64,000 bases of DNA from Gemmatimonadota bacterium (GCA_003169895.1 PNAE01000013.1:62001-126000); one strand, 5' to 3'; shown: positions 1 to 8,833, counted from the stretch's first letter. Made by a program: numbers and translations. Notes: a model not told the origin generated them from the letters alone.

Positions 1-645
1 TTCGCGCCCTGCTCGTACACCCCTCCCCGCCAGGTGTGATTGGCGAGGGCGCTGCGCGCGCGCAGCGCGAGAAGCTCCCGGCCCCACGTCAGCACGCGCC
101 GGTCGGCGTCGTCGAACTCCGAGCGGAGCTGCACGGCGCCATCCCGCTCGACGAGATAGAAACCCGCATCATCGGCCATGCGCCGCGCGAATTCCAGGCG
201 GGATTCACCGAACATGCGGTAGCCGCCATCGGGGACCTTATACCGCTTCTGGCCCTTGATCTGGAGACCGAGCTGCTGCGCCGCGTTGTCCCACGAGGTC
301 GGGGCGAACGTCGCGGATCGGTGCCGTTCCATGTTGAGCAGCAGCGGGCTTGACGCCGTGATCTCGAAGCGCGAGCCACCGCCCGCGAGCTGGTGGTCCT
401 GCGTGCCGCCGGTCATCACCCCTTCGAACAGAACGGCCTTCGCGCTGTCATCCTCGAGGGCGATATCGACCGAGAGCTGGCCGTGAAAATCCTGCAAGCA
501 GTCGTTGTGGTTGGTATCGAGATCAAAGCGGACCAGACAGCGGTGCGGTTCGCCCAGTCGGGAGACGACCTCAACGTGCTCGATCTCCCGATTGCGGAGC
601 ACGAGGTGGTCGTTCCCGAGAGCGACCGTGATCAGCACGCTCATC
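1..645 (-). CDS. VgrG/gpD-like spike protein, partial at left edge
   Basis: The reading frame opens with ATG at 645 and stays open to base 1, so 215 N-terminal residues are visible and the C-terminus lies outside the window. A strong GGGAGG ribosome-binding site sits at about 655-660. The visible part resembles the gp27-like N-terminal half of VgrG and phage late-control protein D: beta-rich, with a segment reading GESRLEFARRMADDAGFYL, which is typical of the helix-plus-strand in VgrG proteins. In contractile injection systems VgrG is the trimeric spike that caps the Hcp tube and carries the PAAR tip. It follows the gp25-like gene by 30 bases in the same operon, an order also known from phage-tail-like systems. 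Family membership is judged from motif and context; the spike needle and any C-terminal extension cannot be seen. Confidence 0.72.
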
Positions 646-675
646 GCCCACGCCTCCCGCTCGCCTGGTGGGCCG

Positions 676-1041
676 TCAGGTGGTCACCGCAGCGGATACC
701 GGTCGGCTATCGTCACCGACCAGCAGCGTGACGTCGAACCGGCGCTCACCATACGCCGCGCCGCGAACACTGCGCACCTGCTGCACCCGGGCCCAGGTCA
801 CGCCCAGATGGCGAAGCGCCTGGTTCAGCGCATCGGCCAGCGACGCCTGGTCCTCCACGTCGGCGTTGACGCCGAGAAAACGCTCGTGCAGTCCAAACCA
901 GGTCGCGTGCGGCCAGTTGCCGCTGGTGGTCGCCACCATCGCCTGGATCAGGCGAAGCAGCGACTCCGACCCCTCAGCTCGCGCGAGCTGGCCGTCGGAT
1001 GTGATGCGGAGCGGCAGGGCCAGCGCGCGCACTTCCTCCAT
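676..1041 (-). CDS. gp25/TssE-like baseplate protein
   Basis: A 121-residue protein whose start (ATG 1041) lies six bases after the hcp stop. The N-terminus (LALPLRITSDGQLARAEGSE) followed by a helix with LLRLIQAMVATTSGNW resembles the GPW/gp25 family, in which a short beta-hairpin precedes helices and a beta-sheet core. In contractile systems gp25/TssE links the baseplate wedge to the first sheath ring. Its length fits the family. The classical EPR-type core motif of gp25 is not obvious, so the call rests on size, position between hcp and the vgrG-like gene, and general pattern. A system-specific baseplate subunit is the main alternative. Confidence 0.6.
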   Translation of the reverse strand: MEEVRALALPLRITSDGQLARAEGSESLLRLIQAMVATTSGNWPHATWFGLHERFLGVNADVEDQASLADALNQALRHLGVTWARVQQVRSVRGAAYGERRFDVTLLVGDDSRPVSAAVTT

Positions 1042-1047
1042 GCGGCG

Positions 1048-1527
1048 CTACTTGGTGAACTTGTGCTTCGAGACGTTGGTCTCGTCGAGCACGGTGGCCA
1101 GTTCCAGGTAAAGCAGATTGGTGAAGCTGCTCGACGCCGTGGCGTTCGCGGCGATCTCCCCCATGCCGCCACCACCCATCGGCGGCATCGACACCTTCGG
1201 GTTGCTGAACTGGAACACCGAGATCCAACCCATGAACTCAATGTTAGCCAGCACCTTGTCGCTGTCATCGAGATAGTAGGTAATCGACACTTTGTGCAGC
1301 GGATCCTTGCTCTCCGTTGCCATCTTCCACAGTTCGATCTGGCTCGCCTGCGAAAGGTTGTCGATGTGCGCCGCATCCACCCAGACGTACGCCCGCCCGG
1401 CCAGTGACTCGCCGACACGCCGGCCGACGTTGTTCGCCGCACGGCTGAGGGCGTACTTGACCTCCATCGGGAAACACTTGATGCTGTCGATCTCGAGCAT
1501 CACCCGCTTGTACGTTGCGCCTGCCAT
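1048..1527 (-). CDS. hcp: Hcp-like tube protein (TssD)
   Basis: A 159-residue protein that most likely forms the inner tube of the contractile apparatus by stacking hexameric rings. It opens with a beta-strand and a loop (MLEIDSIKCFPMEVKYALSR), then a helix, then VSITYYLDDSDKVLANIEFMGW, a pattern shared by Hcp proteins and phage tail-tube proteins. The length matches Hcp at about 160 residues. A glycine/methionine-rich stretch (MPPMGGGGMG, about residues 114-123) could be a surface loop or lie in the tube lumen. The ATG at 1527 is preceded by GAGGAGG, one of the strongest ribosome-binding sites in the locus, consistent with a highly made tube subunit. It lies between the sheath genes and the gp25-like gene. 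Whether it is closer to T6SS Hcp or to tail-tube proteins of extracellular injection systems needs a profile search. Confidence 0.75.
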   Translation of the reverse strand: MAGATYKRVMLEIDSIKCFPMEVKYALSRAANNVGRRVGESLAGRAYVWVDAAHIDNLSQASQIELWKMATESKDPLHKVSITYYLDDSDKVLANIEFMGWISVFQFSNPKVSMPPMGGGGMGEIAANATASSSFTNLLYLELATVLDETNVSKHKFTK

Positions 1528-1578
1528 GCCGCCTCCTCGAACAGTAGAGAATGAGTGCTGCCAACCCTGCCCTGACCG

Positions 1579-1899
1579 CTAACGACCGAACAACCGTCCC
1601 AGCCGATGCATCAACCCGGGTGCCGGCGGCGCCGTTTCAGGCGTCGCGGCGACAGGAGGCGCGGCGGGCTCGTCGGCGGCCGCCCCTTCGCGCTCGACAA
1701 ATACCGGATCGCGTTCCCCGGCGTCGGCGGGCCGCCCGCGGGCGCTGATATTGATCCGCGACATTCTCGTCTTGTCGCCGCGGGCAAGATGGCCGTCTGC
1801 GGCAAGGTTCCGATCCACGCTGATCTGGTTGCGTTCGTGGCTCGTAAAGCGAAGATCCGCCGGCTTCGCTTCGTCGTCCGCCCCGGACTCGGGCATCAA
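1579..1899 (-). CDS. small hypothetical protein coupled to tssC
   Basis: A 106-residue protein with no family I recognise. Its ATG at 1899 overlaps the tssC stop, so translation is probably coupled. The N-terminal half is charged and polar, the middle is Ala/Pro-rich (about residues 72-92), and the C-terminus is a short basic amphipathic tail ending in MHRLGRLFGR. There is no signal peptide or membrane segment. Its place between the sheath and tube genes suggests an assembly, docking or regulatory role specific to this system, but no motif supports a particular one. The overlap and the operon position argue that it is a real gene. Confidence 0.55.
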   Translation of the reverse strand: MMPESGADDEAKPADLRFTSHERNQISVDRNLAADGHLARGDKTRMSRINISARGRPADAGERDPVFVEREGAAADEPAAPPVAATPETAPPAPGLMHRLGRLFGR

Positions 1900-3260
1900 C
1901 CCTCTTTCTTCGCCGCCGAAGGGAACCTCGGCGTATCGATCGTCAGGTTGAACGTTTCGGCCGGCCCGACCGGAAGCACTTCAAGGCCAATGTCGAGCAC
2001 GCCCATGGCGAACTTGTCCTCGTCCATGTCGATGTCGAGCGTGTAATTGTAGATGGTGCCCTTCTTCTTCTCATCCTCGAGGAAGTCCTCGATCGGCCCG
2101 CGGACCTGCTCCTTGACAAGATCACGGGTGAGCCGCTGCTCCGCGACCCGCCGGAGATACACGGCCATGCGGCGCTCCAGGTACCGCAACACCCGATACG
2201 AGGTGAAGAACTTGAGTACGCCCTTGGGGTCTTCGGCCTGCGAGCGACTGCCCACGAAGCACAGGTCGTTGTCTTCGTTGCGAATGATGGTGACAATCTG
2301 CCGTTCCATCGACAGGTGCTCCATCTGGGAAATGCGCGGTTCGACGCGAGACTTCTCGACGCCGCGAATCTTGCCGAAGATCATGCCGACCGGTCCCTGG
2401 GCGATGCCGCCGCCGGTACTCCGATCGGTGCGGGCCAGCGAACCCGCGAACAACATCGACGCGGGCCCATACAGATCGGCGCTCTCGGAGTCGTCATCCG
2501 CCCGCTCGAACCAGTGCTTGTCGCGCAACTTCACGTAGCCCGCGACGACGACGTCGGCAGCCGCCTTGTCCTCGGGCCGCTTAAGGAACTCGTATGCACC
2601 GCCATCGGTGCGGAACTGGTCGCTCAGCGAGCGGAAACTCTGTTCGTCCTTGAGGTCGCCGATTAACAGCATGCCCCACTTATTGGCAATGTCCTCGAGC
2701 CGCTTGCGCACGTTGTCCGGGATGTAGCCCGGGACCACCAGATTGCAGATGAACTGGCGGAAATTGAACGAATCATTGCGACTCTGGATGAATTCATCGA
2801 GCGCAACGATGGTGGAACTGTCGACGTCCTTCGTGACCGCCTTGGTGTCGGCGTTGAAAATGAAGAATTCCACGGGCGGCCGCTGCACCGAATCCCGCAC
2901 TTCCGCATTCTCGAAGAAGAGTTGCAGCTGGCGATAGGAGCGCTCCAAGGGACGGATCTTCTGATAGAGCTGCGCCAGCACGTCGTCGCGCGTTTTCTCG
3001 GCGGTCGCGATCGCCGCGTCAAGCTTCTTGAGCGCATGCGCGTAGTCGTCGCTGCCAGACAACAGCGCAGAAAAGTTGGCGATGCGGTCGAAGAATTGCG
3101 AGGCGGACTGCGCGGTGAAGATGTCCTTGAGGGCGGTCTTCGTCGGCGCCGGATGAATGACGTTGAAGATCTCCTCGATCGCCTTGGCGGCCGATCGGCT
3201 CCCAATGATGTCCTGGGCGGACTTGACCATCACCTTATCCGCCACCTTATCTGTGCTCAT
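1896..3260 (-). CDS. tssC: TssC-like contractile sheath large subunit
   Basis: A 454-residue protein matching TssC/VipB, which with TssB forms the sheath whose contraction drives the Hcp tube outward. Visible family features are the N-terminal helical part, a central segment (about 150-215) with PVEFFIFNADTK and the FNFRQFICNLVVPGYIPDN stretch, and the C-terminal half with SYRVLRYLERRMAVYLRR, which in TssC packs into the sheath core. It is slightly shorter than typical TssC (about 490-500). The start overlaps the tssB stop (3257-3260), and its own stop overlaps the next small gene, so tssB, tssC and that gene look translationally coupled. No ClpV gene for sheath recycling is in the window; it may lie beyond the left edge. 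Confidence 0.85.
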   Translation of the reverse strand: MSTDKVADKVMVKSAQDIIGSRSAAKAIEEIFNVIHPAPTKTALKDIFTAQSASQFFDRIANFSALLSGSDDYAHALKKLDAAIATAEKTRDDVLAQLYQKIRPLERSYRQLQLFFENAEVRDSVQRPPVEFFIFNADTKAVTKDVDSSTIVALDEFIQSRNDSFNFRQFICNLVVPGYIPDNVRKRLEDIANKWGMLLIGDLKDEQSFRSLSDQFRTDGGAYEFLKRPEDKAAADVVVAGYVKLRDKHWFERADDDSESADLYGPASMLFAGSLARTDRSTGGGIAQGPVGMIFGKIRGVEKSRVEPRISQMEHLSMERQIVTIIRNEDNDLCFVGSRSQAEDPKGVLKFFTSYRVLRYLERRMAVYLRRVAEQRLTRDLVKEQVRGPIEDFLEDEKKKGTIYNYTLDIDMDEDKFAMGVLDIGLEVLPVGPAETFNLTIDTPRFPSAAKKEG

Positions 3261-3727
3261 GCCTCACCTCCGGCAATCCGCTTGAGTTGTGCCTGCAGGT
3301 CGCCGAGGGCGCCGATGATTTCCTGGCGCTGCGCTTCGTTCTCCCAGGCTTTCTTGACCGTCAGCAGCGTGAACCGCTCCCGCATCCGGTGCAACAGGTC
3401 GATCTGGCTCTGGAGATCGGCGATGTCATTCCGCTTGCCGGGCTCGCGTGAACGGATCTGCTTCGGATCGAAATCCTTTAAGCTCTTGAAGTCGAGTTCG
3501 GCCACGAATTCGGTGCCTTCCTCGCCAACGTTGGTTTTGAAGTCGAACTTCGGCGCGAACGTGCTGAACGCCTCCGCCAGACTCGAGACCTTGGTCGGCG
3601 CCTCATCCTCAGCGCACTCCTCACCGATCCGATCCATGCTCATCGGCATGATCGTGGTGGTGGTCTCGGTCGGGACTTCCCGGGGTGCAGCACGGACACC
3701 GGCACGGGTGACCTTTACGACGGGCAT
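3257..3727 (-). CDS. tssB: TssB-like contractile sheath small subunit
   Basis: A 156-residue protein that fits TssB/VipA, the smaller sheath partner of TssC. The middle region (about 70-95, with VAELDFKSLKDFDP) matches the beta-strand and loop that TssB shares with TssC, and the C-terminal half is a helix pair rich in Lys, Arg and Glu. The first 50 residues, including a Thr run (TETTTTIMPMSM), form a longer N-terminal lead than usual. The start ATG at 3727 has AGGAGA about eight bases upstream. It is the first gene of the minus-strand apparatus operon and diverges from the LysM gene at 3925, with about 200 bases between them that probably hold promoters for both. Confidence 0.8.
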   Translation of the reverse strand: MPVVKVTRAGVRAAPREVPTETTTTIMPMSMDRIGEECAEDEAPTKVSSLAEAFSTFAPKFDFKTNVGEEGTEFVAELDFKSLKDFDPKQIRSREPGKRNDIADLQSQIDLLHRMRERFTLLTVKKAWENEAQRQEIIGALGDLQAQLKRIAGGEA

Positions 3728-3820
3728 GTCGAGATCTCCTGGCGTGACTTGAGGGGTCGGCCGCCTATGGCCGATGCGTGGCTGGGGCGACAGCCCAGTC
3801 TACGCGCGAAAGCCTTGGCG

Positions 3821-3873
3821 GTCAACGGCTTGCCGTTGTCGCATGTTGACGGGTCGCGCTCCCGGGGTAGCTT
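3821..3873. promoter_or_regulatory. divergent promoter region with nested inverted repeats
   Basis: The 197-base gap between tssB and the LysM gene holds two nested dyads. CAACGGC (3823-3829) and GCCGTTG (3832-3838) are perfect seven-base arms two bases apart. GTCAAC (3821-3826) and GTTGAC (3845-3850) are six-base arms around them. The right arm overlaps a TTGACG hexamer (3846-3851), which is followed 16 bases later by a weak TAGCTT (3868-3873), a possible plus-strand promoter for cassette A. The arrangement suits an operator or hairpin controlling one or both operons. No regulator gene adjoins it. The dyads are directly visible; promoter activity is inferred. Confidence 0.35.
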
Positions 3874-3924
3874 GCAGGGACACCAACCCCACGACACCCG
3901 ACACTCCGACCTCGAGCCGGCCGC

Positions 3925-4656
3925 ATGGCGAAAACGCACGATGTGGTGCAGGGCGAGTATCTGTCGCTCATCGCCCTCGTTCATGGCTTCCATGATTCGC
4001 GAGTGATCTGGGAACACCCGGACAACGCCGAGCTGCGGGCCAAACGCCGGAATCCCAACGTGCTCCTGCCCGGGGACCGGCTGGTCATCCCCGACCGGGA
4101 AATCGGGACGGTCGCTGCCGCCACCGGCCGGGTGAACCCGTTCGTGGCGGGTGACGACGGCGCCCGCCTCAACGTCCACTTCGAGAACGCCAGCGCCAAG
4201 CCGTTGGCCAATCGCGATGGCCCGCTCACGATGGGCGGCAAGGATGCGGCCGGCGCGTTCGTACGCGCCCGACCACTCAACACCACCACCGACGGGAGCG
4301 GGCTGCTGCAGCAGGCCTTCGTCGGGCCGTTTGCCGATCGTGCCGCCGCCACCGAAGCCGACTTTCAGATGCTCGCCCAGCCCACCGAGGCGGCGGCTCA
4401 TTTCCGGCTCCTGATCGGCAACCTGGATCCGGTGGACGAGGCGTCCGGTCAACGCGCACGACTCGACAACCTGGGGTATTTCGCCGGCTACACGGAAAGC
4501 GACCGCGATCAGCTGGAATGGGCCACCGAAGAGTTTCAATGCGACGAGAAGCTGAAGGATCGCGGGCTGTTCACGGATCGCAAGAAGAACCTCCCCACCT
4601 TGAACCACCTCGGCAAGCGTCACGGTGACCTGCTCCCGGGCGAGGAGGTCAGCTAG
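3925..4656 (+). CDS. LysM and peptidoglycan-binding protein, cassette A
   Basis: A 243-residue protein without a signal peptide. Residues 1-50 form a LysM domain (HDVVQGEYLSLIALVHGF, ending in the LLPGDRLVIP signature). A middle beta-rich part (about 75-150) resembles a small Ig- or transthyretin-like fold. The C-terminal part, with RLDNLGYFAG and EEFQCDEKL, matches the start of a peptidoglycan-binding (PG_binding_1) domain. It is paralogous in layout to the LysM protein at 11704-12351. It starts cassette A and ends two bases before the OmpA-domain gene. LysM proteins near phage-like systems can act in baseplate assembly (gp53-like) or bind cell wall. Lack of a secretion signal favours a structural or cargo role in the injection system. 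Confidence 0.7.
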   Translation: MAKTHDVVQGEYLSLIALVHGFHDSRVIWEHPDNAELRAKRRNPNVLLPGDRLVIPDREIGTVAAATGRVNPFVAGDDGARLNVHFENASAKPLANRDGPLTMGGKDAAGAFVRARPLNTTTDGSGLLQQAFVGPFADRAAATEADFQMLAQPTEAAAHFRLLIGNLDPVDEASGQRARLDNLGYFAGYTESDRDQLEWATEEFQCDEKLKDRGLFTDRKKNLPTLNHLGKRHGDLLPGEEVS

Positions 4657-4658
4657 CG

Positions 4659-6497
4659 GTGTCGGAGATCTTCATTCCCGAACTGATCGAGGAAACATCG
4701 GTCGGCATCTTCGCGCGGCATCCACAGCGATTCGAGCTGCCAGTGCTGGTGGCGCCGACGACCGCTGATCGCCCCGATGCCTCAAACCGTGTCCGGCAGT
4801 CTCTCGTCACGGTCGCCTGCGCCAACCTGAAGGATTTCGCATTCGCGTTCGATTCGTCGTTCCTCGCGGCGGCGAGCGCCGACGGCTTCAACAGCCTGGC
4901 GAAGCTGCTCGCGCTCTATCCAGGTTTTCCGATCTCATTGTTCGGTCATGCCGATCCGGTGGGCAACGAGGTCTACAACAAGTTTCTCAGTGAGCGGCGG
5001 GCCCGGTCCGTTTTCGGCCTGCTGCTCCGGCGGACCGACGTGTGGGAACACCTGTTCTCCGACCAGGATCAGGCGCGGGGGGACGTCTGGGGTGTGCGGG
5101 CGATCCAAACGATGATCGGGACGCTCGGGTTTTCTCCGGGTGAGGACGGCAAGTTTGACGCGACGACCCAACAGGCGTTCACGGATGCCCTCGTCTCGCT
5201 CGGCGGCGCGGTGCCCGGGCGGCAGGCGCAGAACACGGCGGCGACTCGAAAAGTGTTGTTCGCGGCGTACATGGACTTCCTGATGCCGATCGATCCACGA
5301 GACGCGACGCGAAAGTTCCGACTCGACCCGGCGGACTTCCTCGATGGCGCCAAGTCACCTCTCGGCGCACCCGGCGACCTGCAGGGATGCAGTGAGTTCA
5401 ACCCGCAGATGATCTTCGCCCGCGACGAACGACTCGACTTCAAGCAGCGCGGCAAGGCTGGCGAGCAGGACCGAAATGCCGGCAACGAGCCCAACCGGCG
5501 CGTGGTGATTTACGTCTTTGACAAGAGGACGACGAAGCCGGCCAACTGGCCCTGCCCCGCCGCGAAGGCGGGCATCAAGGGTTGCAAGGATCGGTTTTGG
5601 TCCGACGGCGAAAAGCGAGTCTCCGTCGAATTTGTGGCGCACCGACGGCGCTTCGGCCGAGAGGTGTCAGAATCGTTGCGCACCCTCGACCCGCCGGACG
5701 CTGCCAACGCCGCGCGATTCGGACGGGCCGAGACGACCTTTGGATGCCGTTTCTACCATGGGTTTGCGCTCCACTCGCCGTGCGAACGCGACCTCAAGAT
5801 GTGGGTGCTGCGGGTGTGGGCCACCGGTCCGACGTCGCCGATCGGCGGGGCACGGTACGCCGCATTCGTTGGCAACGATCCAAGTTCGCCCGTGGTGCGC
5901 GGCGTCACGACCGCCAACGGAACGCTGGGGTTACCGGTGTTCGACACCACGGTGACAATGACACTCAAGCTGGACGTGGGGCCTGCCGCGTTGGCGCCGT
6001 TGCACCCATCGGAAGAACTTGTGATCGACGATAGCACGCCGGCGCCGGGCGTGGACCGTCCCGATCCGCGCGGCCCGCCACTGCCGGTGGTTCCGCCCAC
6101 GGTCACGCCCGCCGCCGGCACCATCGACTCGCAAGCGTGGCCAGGAGAAGATCATTTTCACATCATCACGCTTGACGGCGGGACACTGGCGCGGGTCTCG
6201 TCGGTCCCCAGTCCGGCGCCGGATGACGCATCGCTACCCAGTCCATTCGATGTGGTGGTGACTGCGCCGGTGACCGCTGCGGAAAATCGCCAGGGCACGG
6301 CGCAACGCTTGCGCAACCTCGCGTTCGGCGATGCGACACTGCTGACCGATCCCGCGGCGTTCACCCAGGCGGTACGCCGGTTCCAGCTGACCTTCCGCGC
6401 CACGAATCAGGCCGACGGCAATCCCGATGCGGACACGATGAACCGCCTCGTCGTGCGGTACGGCGAACAGATCAAGACCGAATCTCCGCCCACATGA
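4659..6497 (+). CDS. OmpA-domain protein, cassette A
   Basis: A 612-residue protein starting with GTG two bases after the LysM gene. An OmpA-like peptidoglycan-binding domain begins near residue 50: FAFDSSFL strand, then FGHADPVGNEVYNKFLSERR (about 88-107) with the Asp and Arg that bind diaminopimelate in OmpA proteins. The last strand of that fold (NRRVVIYVF, about 280) comes only after an insert of about 165 residues, which itself contains a PG_binding-like stretch (IQTMIGTLGFSPGEDGKFD). A Pro-rich linker (about 460-485) leads to a second PG_binding-like repeat at the C-terminus. There is no signal peptide. The same split architecture recurs at 10347-11714. Several peptidoglycan-binding modules suggest a wall anchor or a cargo acting in the periplasm. 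Confidence 0.7.
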   Translation: MSEIFIPELIEETSVGIFARHPQRFELPVLVAPTTADRPDASNRVRQSLVTVACANLKDFAFAFDSSFLAAASADGFNSLAKLLALYPGFPISLFGHADPVGNEVYNKFLSERRARSVFGLLLRRTDVWEHLFSDQDQARGDVWGVRAIQTMIGTLGFSPGEDGKFDATTQQAFTDALVSLGGAVPGRQAQNTAATRKVLFAAYMDFLMPIDPRDATRKFRLDPADFLDGAKSPLGAPGDLQGCSEFNPQMIFARDERLDFKQRGKAGEQDRNAGNEPNRRVVIYVFDKRTTKPANWPCPAAKAGIKGCKDRFWSDGEKRVSVEFVAHRRRFGREVSESLRTLDPPDAANAARFGRAETTFGCRFYHGFALHSPCERDLKMWVLRVWATGPTSPIGGARYAAFVGNDPSSPVVRGVTTANGTLGLPVFDTTVTMTLKLDVGPAALAPLHPSEELVIDDSTPAPGVDRPDPRGPPLPVVPPTVTPAAGTIDSQAWPGEDHFHIITLDGGTLARVSSVPSPAPDDASLPSPFDVVVTAPVTAAENRQGTAQRLRNLAFGDATLLTDPAAFTQAVRRFQLTFRATNQADGNPDADTMNRLVVRYGEQIKTESPPT

Positions 6498-8815
6498 CTG
6501 GCCCCCCCGTCCACATCGTGGGCAGCACCACTCGCGATCAGCCATTCCAGCGCATCAATATTCCGGCCGCTCGCCTGGTCAAGGAGTTCCGGATAGTTCC
6601 AGGCAAGGACTTCTTCAGAACGCCGATCAACGGACGCGGCTACGACTGTGGCTGCCGTTCCACCAAGGACTACGATGGAAAGATCGGCAAGGATATCGGT
6701 GACAAGGCCGCGGCACTGCTCGAGAAGATTGTCCCGATCTTCGCGGCAGCGAAGCTGGCGAAGGATGGTCTCGCGAAACTGCTGAAGGGCCTTCCGCTCA
6801 TCGGCCCGTCGTTGTCGAATCTGATCGACAACTTCGATCCACTGAAATCGCTGCTGGAGTTCCTCGGCGAAAAGATCGACGCACTTCTGGTCGACAGCCT
6901 GGTTCGAAGCATTCCCGCCTGGGTTCCGGTGTTTCGCATATTGCCCAGAGCGAACCAGTTGATCGAGGCGGAGGTCGAGGGCGTCCTGGTTCGAAGCCAT
7001 CAACGCCACGACGGCATCCCGTACAGCCAATGGCACCTGTGGTATGACTGGACGTTCCTGGTATCACCGGTAGGGAACACGGCGGGCCTGATGGGCGAAG
7101 GCAACCGACGCCGCGACAAGGACGACGCGGATCTCAAAGACGATCAGGCCAAGAGCAGGGCGCTGGATGCGCGCCGCTACGAGCGCGGGTGGATGCCGCT
7201 CGGCGCCGTGCTCAATCAGACAATTCAATGCGAATGGGACCTCGGCGCCATTGGACTAACTCCCCCGGGGCCGTTCCTGAACTCAGGAGCGATGGCAATC
7301 GACTGGGGCTGGCCGATGGCCGGGCAGTTCTTCTGGGCCAGCGGACGCAACGTGTACGACTGCTCGCACGCCACGAGCGATGACAAGACCGGCTCGAACG
7401 CGGGGCTTCACCTCAACCAATTGCACCCGATCAAGGCGCTCGCGACCCATCGCTGGGAAGGGTTTCTGTTCAAGGAGAACCGGCAGGCGGTGCCGGCCGC
7501 GCAGTTCATGCTGTTCGCCAGCAAGGCCAAGGCGTCAGGCGGCCCGTTCAAATTCGACAGCATCAGCGATCTTGACTACGAGTTCGTCGTCCAATTGCCC
7601 CCGGGCGGCGGGGTTGCCAGCGACGATCCGTACAGTATCGGCTCCACCGATCGCGATAAGCTCAACACCGTGGATATCGGCCGCCGGCTGCTGATGGACT
7701 TTTCGATGAAACCGTTCACCGATGCCAAACTGCACAATCCCGTCAAGGAGTTCGTTTTCACACCGGTTGTTACGCCACTGCTCGTCAAGGACGGTGACGG
7801 TACGCCGACGCACGTCCGCATCCGCTTTCCACTCACGACCGCTTTGTCGGCGGCCATCGACAACTTTGGCTTGATCGTGTCACTCGGATGGCACGACCCT
7901 TCCGGCGTACTGGCGAAGAAGGTGCACCGCGTCACGGTGACGTTCACGCGCGTCGACATTTTCGATGCAAAGGACAATACCAAAGCGCAATGGAGGTTCA
8001 ACTTCGGGGCGAACGGGCGGTGGTTTCAGCGAGAATTCCAAGTTGCCATCAAGACAGGCGTTGAGAAGTTCGTCGACGCGACGGTTGTCATGTTCCTGTC
8101 GGAGGACGACGTGATTCAGGTGGCGTCGCACGGGCTGGAGGAGGACGGCACGGGCGCGGAATACCGCCTCCCCGACAACAACCCCGACCCGACGGTACCG
8201 GACAAGGATGAGCCCAAGTCAAATTTCGACGCATTCATGCAGCGATTCATCAACTCTCGCAAGTTGCGCTTCAGCAAGAATGTCGAGGTTCCGACCGGCG
8301 TGGCGAAGGACGGCAGCGTCACGACCGAGAAGCTTGACCTCCCGTTTGTCGGTGATCCGGTGGACTGGAACGCCGACATGGATCAGCCATTGAATCAGCG
8401 AGACTCCGAGCCGGTGCGGGCGCGCGCTTCTGAAGTCGCCCGGGCGCTGTTCCTCCGCAACGCGCGCATCGCGTTCGACGCCAATGATGTTCTCGGGCTC
8501 GTCGACCCGAACATCTTCGACCCCAAGAAAGCGAAACTCGGACGAAAGAATGACAGCCAGGACTCGGCCAACCCGCTAACGGTGGCCGATCTGATCAAGG
8601 AAGTCGGACTCGGCGGCACCAAGAGTTGCCAGCAAACAGCGTACGGGATGACCCAGCTCGGACGGTTCGGTATGCTCGGATACGATGAGGCCCCGTTGAA
8701 TGCTCCGGACACTGCAACGGTTTTTCACGGTGCCGCGCCGGACTATACGCTGCACTACGACGTCAAGATCGAGCTGCAGCCGCCGGCACCTCCGCTGCCG
8801 CCGGGGCCGACGTAG
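6494..8815 (+). CDS. 773-residue candidate effector, unknown family
   Basis: I do not recognise this protein. It overlaps the OmpA-domain gene by four bases and is the last gene of cassette A, the position held by the hydrolase in cassette B, so it is a candidate effector by analogy. There is no signal peptide. Residues about 70-150 form amphipathic and hydrophobic helices (PIFAAAKLAKDGLAKLLKGL, then LPLIGPSLSNLI) that could interact with membranes. A Trp- and His-rich core follows: WHLWYDWTF (about 180-188), a DCSH motif (289-292) and a QLHP motif (309-312), which together could form a metal or catalytic site. The C-terminal 250 residues are mixed and end in a Pro-rich tail. Possible roles are a membrane-acting or metal-dependent toxin, or a structural cargo; none is proven. 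Confidence 0.5.
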   Translation: MTGPPVHIVGSTTRDQPFQRINIPAARLVKEFRIVPGKDFFRTPINGRGYDCGCRSTKDYDGKIGKDIGDKAAALLEKIVPIFAAAKLAKDGLAKLLKGLPLIGPSLSNLIDNFDPLKSLLEFLGEKIDALLVDSLVRSIPAWVPVFRILPRANQLIEAEVEGVLVRSHQRHDGIPYSQWHLWYDWTFLVSPVGNTAGLMGEGNRRRDKDDADLKDDQAKSRALDARRYERGWMPLGAVLNQTIQCEWDLGAIGLTPPGPFLNSGAMAIDWGWPMAGQFFWASGRNVYDCSHATSDDKTGSNAGLHLNQLHPIKALATHRWEGFLFKENRQAVPAAQFMLFASKAKASGGPFKFDSISDLDYEFVVQLPPGGGVASDDPYSIGSTDRDKLNTVDIGRRLLMDFSMKPFTDAKLHNPVKEFVFTPVVTPLLVKDGDGTPTHVRIRFPLTTALSAAIDNFGLIVSLGWHDPSGVLAKKVHRVTVTFTRVDIFDAKDNTKAQWRFNFGANGRWFQREFQVAIKTGVEKFVDATVVMFLSEDDVIQVASHGLEEDGTGAEYRLPDNNPDPTVPDKDEPKSNFDAFMQRFINSRKLRFSKNVEVPTGVAKDGSVTTEKLDLPFVGDPVDWNADMDQPLNQRDSEPVRARASEVARALFLRNARIAFDANDVLGLVDPNIFDPKKAKLGRKNDSQDSANPLTVADLIKEVGLGGTKSCQQTAYGMTQLGRFGMLGYDEAPLNAPDTATVFHGAAPDYTLHYDVKIELQPPAPPLPPGPT

Positions 8816-8833
8816 TCACGACCGGGCCGTCCA

